The notes under the pieces were generated by a model. It saw only the letters and a list, made by a program, of their open reading frames with translations. It did no database searches and had not been told where the DNA came from. From Gavia stellata (taxonomy: Eukaryota; Chordata; Aves; Gaviiformes; Gaviidae), in the NCBI RefSeq assembly GCF_030936135.1, contig NC_082610.1, positions 21,958,428 to 22,022,427 of the forward strand: 64,000 nt of DNA. The letters are read 5' to 3'. This document shows, one piece after another, positions 56,495 through 64,000 of the stretch. The stretch's first letter is position 1. Each line of letters starts with the position of its first letter. The position numbers were made by a program, and so were the translations under genes.

Positions 56495-57051
56495 TGTTAC
56501 AGAATATCTTGAAAAACAAGGTCAAAAACAAGTGTTAAAAACAAGCAAGAAGAATTAGAAGAATGTAAAGAAGATAGTTCGTAACAACTGCACCTGGCAC
56601 TTAGACATATTAGAGATAAAGACTGTCTTCACCAGCTCTCTGCTAACTAGCAATAACGATTAGCACAAGGACGAATCTCAGAAAAATAGAATGGACTGCC
56701 AAAACAGTGCCCTAGAGTTAACCTGTCTCATTATAATCTCATTATAACACTAAGGAACACACCTCCGAGCTAGAAAAGCCCCAACCCAAGTAAGCCCCCT
56801 ACTCTCTGAGCATGCGTGGTGAATTAAAAGAGAACTATAACTTTAAGATGAAGTAAGAAAAGTATTAACCAAGATTTAATTAAGGGGTAGAACCAGTAGG
56901 AATAACTAACGTTGTTAACTGTTTTAAATACCGGTCATGATTTTAACCCGGTGTGCATGTCAGGAGGAGAAATCCCCTTGCACCCGGCGCCGCAATAAAC
57001 ATGCCTGCTTTGTAACTCTGTGTGAGTTGTGAAGTTTGTTTCCGCGTGTCA
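56495..57051 (+). mobile_element. LTR of ERV family C
   Basis: TGTTACAGAATATCTT to GTGTCA, 557 bp. High identity to 2991-3535, including the AATAAA signal and CATGCCTGCTTT module. Only one LTR with at most a short internal remnant is present. Confidence 0.93.
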
Positions 57052-59658
57052 ATACCTCTTTCCCAGGCTCTCAATTTTATTATTTCCATTCTCAATCATT
57101 GTCAATACAAGCACAAGGGAGAGGAACATTTGAATATGCACAGGCATTCTACCATTAAAAAAATAACTCTATAAATAAGGGGAATGATATACTTGGCAAT
57201 GAGGTATAAAGCATAGAGGAAACCCACAAGACCAAGGGCTGTTGCTTAGCACATACATCACACCTGGCAGAGCCCACAAATAAGGGGTCTTGCTGCATAT
57301 ACTGCAATGGCACCAAAAGATCCAGGACCAATATGGCACTTGTCAGAAAAATCACTACCAACTTCAGTAGCGCTAAGGAGGTATGCTACACACCTTGGAC
57401 TTCTCCTCCTCCACAGACATTTGCAGGGAATAATGTGCAGAGCATAGCCCATGCTGCTTGTAACTCACAAACTCACAATGTGGCTCTGTCTCTTTCCTCA
57501 AGGGTGCACCAAATTTTACTTGACCAACTAAAGAGGAGAAAAGGAAAACAAGAATCTAAGCTGGACTGCAATTAGACCCAATTCAGCTCCAAAGGCTAAC
57601 AAAAAAGACAAATCCCGTTTAATGAGTGCATCACAGCCCCACTGATGCAAACTTCTGACACAGGCACACCCCCAACTTGTGCCTGCTGGAAACTAAGGGG
57701 CACAGAAAGTACTCTTCCATCACAAAGGCAGCACGATCGCCACTTGCCCCACCTAGTCATTAGAAAGAGGAGGAAAACCATTCAGCAAACAGGGCCGTCA
57801 AGTGCCCTCTTTAGAGCAGCAATACAGATGTAATTTAGATAAAACACACAGCCATTGTGGGAATTCCCTCTTGGACCTGTTCTTCGGGGAGATCACTAGC
57901 ACTAAAGAGCCGTGAATGGAGTTTGGAGAGAGCTTATCGCATCTTCCAGGAAAGCTCTTTGGCAGACGCTCATTAACACTCCTTCCCTCAATTTTAGCTT
58001 CAGGAAAGACAACTAAAGCGCCAAGGATTGCTCTGATTTAATTCAAACAAAAGAATGACTACAGCTTGGGGGATGGAGTCTGCTTGTAATGGCCAGCGAT
58101 CAACCACCTCCTTTCCTGATTTCTACAGGACTGTTTCAGTTCAAACTACAACAAGAGACTAAATTAAGGCAGAAAAATCTTCCTCTGCCATTCTGCTACC
58201 TAGCACAATCTGGCATCACTCCGAATATCCCTGCTGCAGTGGCGTATGAAGCAATACCAGCCAGCTCTCAGAAGAGCTCAGGTTGCGTCCTGTTCAGTTA
58301 AGATGAAGCAATAGTGAGATTTGCTGAAGTGCTGACAAAAGCTGTATTCAAATGTTTTACACTAATGTTTCTTTGGCATAGTCATCTAGAACCTATATCC
58401 GTAAGTGAAACAGCATAAGTTTTTCTTTTCCTCTGTATCACTAAAAATGTTTCTATATACGTCAGCTATGCAGAATACTAGTTGAAATATGTGAATATCA
58501 ATGATTATTTTAAGAATATTTAATGTTGTCATTTTACACATGCTTACAGTTTATTTCAGAGCGTGTCTTTTCTCTTCTCCCATTTCTACTTCTCGAGTGT
58601 ATCCTATGAGGCACTGCCAGAGGCTAGAGGTGAACAATAAAAGACTTCAATTCCAAAATATATTCACTTGAAACCCAGTATTGTGTACCTGGTTTTTAGC
58701 AGGTTTCTTTAGCATAATAGCAACAAAGAAAGACAGAAATCAAGCGGAAGCTAAAAATAAAGATTGCATGTATGTTTTTGTACATGAAAGTTAGAATTAT
58801 TTGGAGACATTTTATCTGTAGAGTGTCCTCCCCTTCAAGAGAAGGGTTTTTAAAACACTTGATTTGAGCAAGTAAAGACAATGCTGGCCAGCATTTGTCT
58901 TTGCTCAGATAACATTTCCTTTTTGGCCTCTCAGTTTAACGGTATTGATAGTTGGAAAGTCTTCACTAACATACAGTTAAGTATGAAGACAGGATGCAGT
59001 AACAGAATATCTGTTTTCTCTTGTTTACAAAACACTTCAGTCCCATGCTGCATATCACCTTACATAAGCATGCTATTTTTTTCCCAGCTGTTAAAGCAGA
59101 AAATCAGAAACTTTGTCTTTGACAAAACTGTAGGTGAAATCAAGTTTCCGAGTATTCCAAGATAGAAAATAGAATCTGCAAGAAACACATACCAAACCGC
59201 TTGACAAAAACAACTACAGGATCATTCTCTTCTTCTCATAAGAAAGCAAATTAGGAACAAAAGAACAAGTTCTACAGAGGTGGAAAATTATTTTTATGAA
59301 TGCTTGCTTTGCAGACGAATGGAAACATAATTCCACAAAGAAACAGAAAGCAGAATGCACGACAGAACTCGGGACTGCAGAAGCAGTCCACGCATACTGC
59401 TGCAAAATTGTTGAAGGACAACCACAAGCAAAATTTTAAAGTGTTTTCATCTCTTTCTCTTTGAGTGTCTCTCCCCCAAATATATTGAATTTTGCTAAGG
59501 GCCTGGACGTGTGACAGAGCAGCACAACCAAAAGTAAAAGCAACCCTTGAGCCTGTTCCCAGATCACAAAACATTCTGTGCCTCAATGAACCATAAGCAT
59601 TTAGTTTTGTCGGCAAATGAAAACTTAATCTGAGTCTGTGATTAAAACGTATTCCTAC
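57052..59658. other. Non-coding stretch, no feature recognised
   Basis: About 2.6 kb of AT-richer sequence, probably intron or intergenic DNA on the 3' side of the kinase-like exons. I see no exon with good borders, RNA gene or known repeat. Confidence 0.5.
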
Positions 59659-60531
59659 CTCAGGATCATTGTCATCAAAATCACGGTAAGTGGAATGATC
59701 AGGATTATTCATTGTATCCAAAAGTTCAATAGCAAGACTTGGATTTAATCGCTGGGTGACAAAAAGGATGCTGAAAGACAGAAGGAAAAACACCGATTAA
59801 AATTCCAACCACCCATATTAAGCACATTTTAATTTTAGAACTTAAAAAAAATCCCACACATAAATTTATACCTGTAGTAACTTTTCAGCTGTCGGTCTTT
59901 TTTCAGGATTTTTTTCTAAGTACCGTTTTCACAGAGTGATGGAAACTATTTGACCTGTAAAAGGAAGTGGTAAACATGAGAATCAATTGCCCAGTGAAAT
60001 ACATGATCATTATCTACTGAAACAGAAAAGTACTTGCCATTTCATTTTGTCCTTTAATTCAGGAGGCTGGCAGCTGCTTTTCATCATGAGCAAAAGCGCT
60101 CTAAAAAAACCAACAGTATTTCTGTGGGTGACATGGCACTACATTATCTGACATGAATTTTGAATACATTGTTTAGTTGGCAGGAAGAAGTCCATCCGTT
60201 TAAGAGACGCTACCAGGACAACATGACGCGTTTATGCAGCAAAAGGAGTTGTCACAATTTCTATCACGTACATCCAGAACACTTACAACCCAACACCCTT
60301 GCAGTACCCCCAAACACCACAAGCACCCATGTAGCCACTACTCCAAATGGATGATTTGGGAAGCTGTACTTACACACCGCGCTTTAACCCCTTGCTAACC
60401 TCACGGGATGTAGGTCAAACATTGGAGGCTGAAGCTCAGCGAGCTCTGTAGCAGTTATTCCAGCTGCCCACAGATCACAGAGGTGCTTATAGCCACCTTT
60501 TCTTCCTACTGCAGCAACTTCTGGCGCCATC
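59659..60531 (-). pseudogene. MAP4K3-like (GLK/germinal centre kinase) gene fragment, four exons
   Basis: Exons on the minus strand: 60531-60400 ([20 protein letters not shown], kinase subdomain VIII and on), 60100-60038 (LLLMMKSSCQPPELKDKMK), 59954-59872 (SNSFHHSVKT, then EKRPTAEKLLQ) and 59770-59659 (LAIELLDTMNNPDHSTYRDF). These match the end of the kinase domain and the start of the linker of MAP4K3, a Ser/Thr kinase in JNK and mTORC1 signalling. Introns are kept, so it is no retrocopy. One extra base lies in the A-run of the exon 59872-59954 and one in the T-run of the exon 59659-59770; both shift the frame. The 60038 border has a GC donor. The upstream kinase exons and downstream exons were not found here. 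Either a decayed duplicate or a real gene with homopolymer errors in the assembly. Confidence 0.82.
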
Positions 60532-61004
60532 CTAAAGGGCAAAACACATTTTTAGATAAACTCCTCTCCACAAATCAAACATTCTTCTGTATGCAGTGGT
60601 TTACTACTCTTTTTCCTAAAGCTCTCAATCTATAAGCTCACAGCATATACACTTCCACATGTGGACATATACACAGGCGTGCTTGTGTGCGCGCACATGT
60701 GTGTGCAAAAAGTTACGTGATGTATACATGAAGTTCTCCTCAATCACCTTCTAGTAACTAACAGGCAGTTTCCAAAACAGCTATTTCGCTCTTTTCAGTA
60801 GGTGAAACCAATCTGCCTCAGACTGTTCTGCAGGCACACAACAAACTACCCCTCCACAGCCAAAGAGCCTAAGGGGTAATTATTCAGCTACAGTAAAACC
60901 CAAATAATATCCACATTCACACACTGCCCCAGAAAGTGATCAACTGACCTTGAAGAGAAGAATTCTAACCAGAAAGAACTCACAAAATGTCAGCTGGGTT
61001 CGTC
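60532..61004. other. Flanking sequence, no feature recognised
   Basis: Intron-like sequence upstream of the kinase-like exons, with a short TG/CA-rich stretch at 60660-60710. Nothing further seen. Confidence 0.4.
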
Positions 61005-61245
61005 TCATTCCGGCTCGGCTCGGCTGCTCCGGGCTCGGCTCGGCCCGGCGGGACTCGGCTCAGCTCGGGTCGTTTCGGCTCCGATCCGATCCGCGGGCTC
61101 GGCTGGGCTCGGGTCGTTTCGGCTCGGCTCGGCTGCTCTGGGCTCGGCTCGACACCGCTCGGCGAGACTCGGCAGGGCTCGGGTGATTTCGGCTCGGCTC
61201 GGCTTGGCTCGGCGGGACTCGGCGGGGCGGGTCTGGGCCGGTGCC
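61005..61245. repeat. GC-rich (GGCTC)-type short-unit repeat
   Basis: A dense array of 5- to 10-bp units of the ggctcggctc type, with interspersed gggactcgg and gggtcgtttcggctcgg variants, about 240 bp. It leads directly into a CpG island. Long ORFs on both strands come from the short repeat, not from coding. Confidence 0.9.
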
Positions 61246-61640
61246 GGTGCCGCAGCCCCCGCCCAGGCGAACCGGCCCGGGCGCTGCCCACGCAGGAGCT
61301 CTCCTCGGGCGGGTCCCGGGACACCCCTGCCGAGCTCCGCCGAACCCCCCTCGCTGGGCGGCAGCCGGCGGGACCGAGAGACCCCGGCGGGCGCAGGGCA
61401 GAGGCGCGGCGGTCCCGGCCCGCCCCTCCCCTCCCCTCCCCTCCCGGGACAGAGGGGTCCGCAGCGGCTGTCCCGGGGCTGCTGCCCCACGCCCACCCGT
61501 GCGGTGGCACCGAAGCGGGTGGAAGAGGCCCCCGGCTGCCGACCCCAAACGCCCCGCCCCGCAGGAGCTCCCCGGAGCGAGGGGGCCCTGGCCGGGGACG
61601 CCCGGCTGGCTCCAGCACCCTTCCCTGTAACGAGTTTATT
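61246..61640. promoter_or_regulatory. CpG island
   Basis: Very GC- and CpG-rich sequence with several GGGCGG/CCGCCC-type Sp1-like boxes (for example near 61435). It could be a promoter for the minus-strand kinase-like gene or a fragment moved here; no exon is seen. Confidence 0.4.
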
Positions 61641-61739
61641 TAAGCCGGTACTCTGAATCCGAGCATGGAAGGTTTGCTGCTTTTCCTCAGCCGTGGAAGC
61701 AGGGCTTCGCAGTACGGACCATTCCTGTCCGGTAACGTT

Positions 61740-62381
61740 ACCGAAAATCGTAACGAAGAAAACTCTCCAAACCAAATGATAGTTTAGAAAGCCGACATTG
61801 GTTTATTGCAGCGCTGGGTGCATGGGGGATCCTTCCTCCCAGCATGCACACCCAGTTGAAATCATGACAGGTATTTAAACAGTTAACAAAGTTAGTTACG
61901 CCTTCTGGTCCCACCCTTTAGCTAACTATTGGTTAGCATCTTTCTTACTGCATCTTAAAGATACAGTTCTCTTAATTCACTACGCATGCCCAGAGAGTAG
62001 GGGGCTTATTTGGGTTGGGGGCTTTTCTAGCTAGGAGGTGTGGTTTTTAACAGTATAATGAGGTAGGTCAGCCTTAGGGCACCCATTTGGGGCATTTCAC
62101 TGACTTGGCTGTTTGGCCAACTCTCAAGTTTGCATATCGGCCATTATCAGTAGACCCAGAGGCTATATCAGGTGCTAGATGTACTTTTGTCTCCAGGTAG
62201 ACAACATTAACATAACCCAATAGAGCTAATCGCCACAGCCAGCCTGTTTCCAGGACAACTAATGCATATTTCAGTTTGTGTGACGCAGTATCATCTTAAC
62301 TCATCTGTACAAAGTTTGCACAAAGGGATCTGGGTTTTTTGTATGCTAACTAATTTGTTTAAGTCTTTGGTATCAGTAACA
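61740..62381 (-). mobile_element. LTR related to ERV family C, diverged
   Basis: The minus strand begins TGTTACTGATACC at 62381 and includes segments clearly related to LTR-C (tagctagaaaagcccc, gccccctactctctg, ttaaatacctgtcatgattt, gcgctgcaataaac). The inner edge near 61740 is uncertain; a cgtt on both sides (61736-61739, 62382-62385) may be the target duplication. More diverged than the other two family-C LTRs, so older or of a sister subfamily. Confidence 0.8.
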
Positions 62382-64000
62382 CGTTGCCTGCTCCCCAGAG
62401 CCACAATCGCAGCCACTGGGTTAGACCTGCAGAAAGAGGTGCCTTTCCGAGGGGTATTTTCTGAGCGTGGTCAATATAGACCCATCAGGAGCCCCACAGC
62501 CAAGACAAGGAATGATCTCTGGCGTTACAGGAAGCGATAAAAGGGTGACAACCTCTGGGCTCAAGAGAGCAATTGCAGCAGCAATTCCCATCACAGGCAT
62601 CATAGAATAACAGATGCTGCCCACCCATGTCTAACTCGCATTAAGTCGCCCTAATCCCCAAGACACTTCTCTTCTAAGGAACTGCAAATCAATTAAAACC
62701 ATGGAAAAAAATAACACTGGGTTAAAAAGATTTATACTTAACACACACAAAAAACAGACAGAACTGAACAAAAGCCAATGCTGGATATACAGCTAGAAAG
62801 CACAAAACAAAACATTAATGTGACAACTGAAGACGAAGCGCTGCTTCCACATTAAAAGGTTAGTCGTCATGCAACAAGCTACAATTATCACAAGCACATG
62901 GACACCCTCTCACAGCAGAGCTTTGCTGTTGCCTGCACAACAGGGAACAAAGTTTTGGGAAGGTAGAAGGAGTTTCTATAGGAGACCTGAGTAAATGGAG
63001 AAGGATCCAAGAAATAAAAATGCTGCTGCCAAAATTAAGAATTGTTCTTCCGCTTCAAAGTAATAAACACTTCCAACATGCAAAAAATCCCTACTTCCAC
63101 CAGTAACTGTAAGCCACAGTGCAGCTTGGAAATGAGTGTTGGCTGCCCAAGTGCTGAGGGCCGCTATCCTGAGGGGAAGCCCAAGTACACACTGCTGCAG
63201 AACAGTATCCTGGGGCGCAGGACAGCTCGATCCCATGAAGGGATACGCCGCAGGGGGAAGGAAACTTCAAGTCCCCCAGACAGTGCATCTCTAATGGGGG
63301 AGAACAGGAGAGAGGTGTTCCCACTGAATTACCAAGCTGCCTTAACCTGGGGCACTTACTAAATAACAGAACTTGTTGCCAGTGAAACATTACATTTTAG
63401 GAACCATTTTTCTTCTACCAGTTCAGAGTGTTCTCAACCACTCAGTAAAGTGAAAATCATATCCATAAAACACATTCTTCCAGTAGGAAACTTCTCCCCT
63501 TTAACCGCACACCAGGGAGGAGGGAAGACTTACACCTTCGCTGTGCTGATGCATTTGCTCCTAGCCTCTGCCATACGATCAAGTGAGAGGGCTAGGCCTC
63601 TTCTTCCAAGCTTCCTGAGGCCCTTCGTACCCAACACTTCCACTTTATTCTTAGCTGCTTTCAGAAACCTTAACGGCTTGGGCACAACAGCAAGTTCCCC
63701 TGAGCAAGCAGGGCTGTGGCAAGCTCTGGAGATATGCACTAAGCTCTTTCTTACTGCTGTTACCAGGGCCCAGCTGATGCAGAGCAGCTCAACCCAGGTA
63801 CTGTTCTTCTACCAGTTCTTTCATCTTCCCCCACTTTCAAGCATCCAGGGGGAGGGGGGGGGAAAAAAAATAAAAAAGAGGGTAAATTGGTGTGAGAACC
63901 AAGCAGACAGTACAACTGCTGCTGCTGTCAATAGGATCTCACTTCACAGGTATGCAGCGCACGTCTCCACAGCCCACCCCTGACAGTTTCTTCTCAGATG
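62382..64000. other. Right-hand end of the window, unassigned
   Basis: No recognised gene. A minus-strand open stretch 62624-62421 (MPVMGIAAAIALLSPEVV, then LRKYPSERHLFLQ before a gtctaac donor-like site) could be an exon but matches nothing I know. Other open frames here lack motifs. Confidence 0.35.

Noticed and set aside
60987-61775. Several long open frames on both strands, up to 256 codons
   Set aside because: They come from the GC-rich short repeat and CpG island, give low-complexity proteins and overlap each other on both strands.
63450-63983. 177-codon frame near the right edge
   Set aside because: No recognisable domain, low-complexity stretches, no splice or promoter context.

Overview
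The window looks like a bird genome. CR1 LINE sequence is present, including a 5' part with the ORF1 esterase and a separate 3' end. There are three families of class I (gammaretrovirus-like) endogenous retroviruses, a Maestro HEAT-repeat (MROH) gene of the avian type, and single-exon RIM-binding-protein-like genes. No bacterial or plasmid features were seen. The dense, nested and broken ERVs, the inverted repeat and the decayed host genes would suit a repeat-rich region such as a W chromosome or an unplaced microchromosomal block, but that is inference only.

Layout. 1-3535: 3' part of an ERV (family C) with integrase, env and 3' LTR. 3536-6568: a CR1 element with a CpG-rich 5' region, ORF1 and the start of ORF2, interrupted by a second CR1 in reverse orientation. 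6572-7147: a reverse-strand LTR-like element. 8195-24090: 28 exons of an MROH gene on the minus strand, carrying three in-frame stops and a frameshift. 24409-28440: the 5' half of a minus-strand provirus of family A (LTR, gag, protease, part of RT). 28441-33219 and 33220-44950: two tandem copies of one unit, each with an intact 696-codon RIM-BP-like gene; the second copy carries a family-B provirus (36814-43468, minus). 44951-47451: the 3' half of a family-A provirus (LTR, env, integrase piece). 47452-56119: a second family-B provirus (plus), itself holding a solo family-A LTR. 56495-57051 and about 61740-62381: further family-C LTRs. 59659-60531: four exons of a MAP4K3-like kinase gene on the minus strand. 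61005-61640: GC-rich repeat and CpG island. The rest has no recognisable content.

The most striking feature is the topology at 24.4-47.5 kb. The two halves of a family-A provirus lie at the outer edges of the RIM-BP array with their LTRs facing inward. The target site they would have used is seen uninterrupted at the junction of the two units (33220). This is the expected picture for one period of a higher-order tandem array, or for a reinserted circle opened within pol. The two family-B proviruses form a large head-to-head inverted repeat around the right-hand half. Both family-B copies share a gag frameshift and a shortened env, so they descend from an already defective copy.
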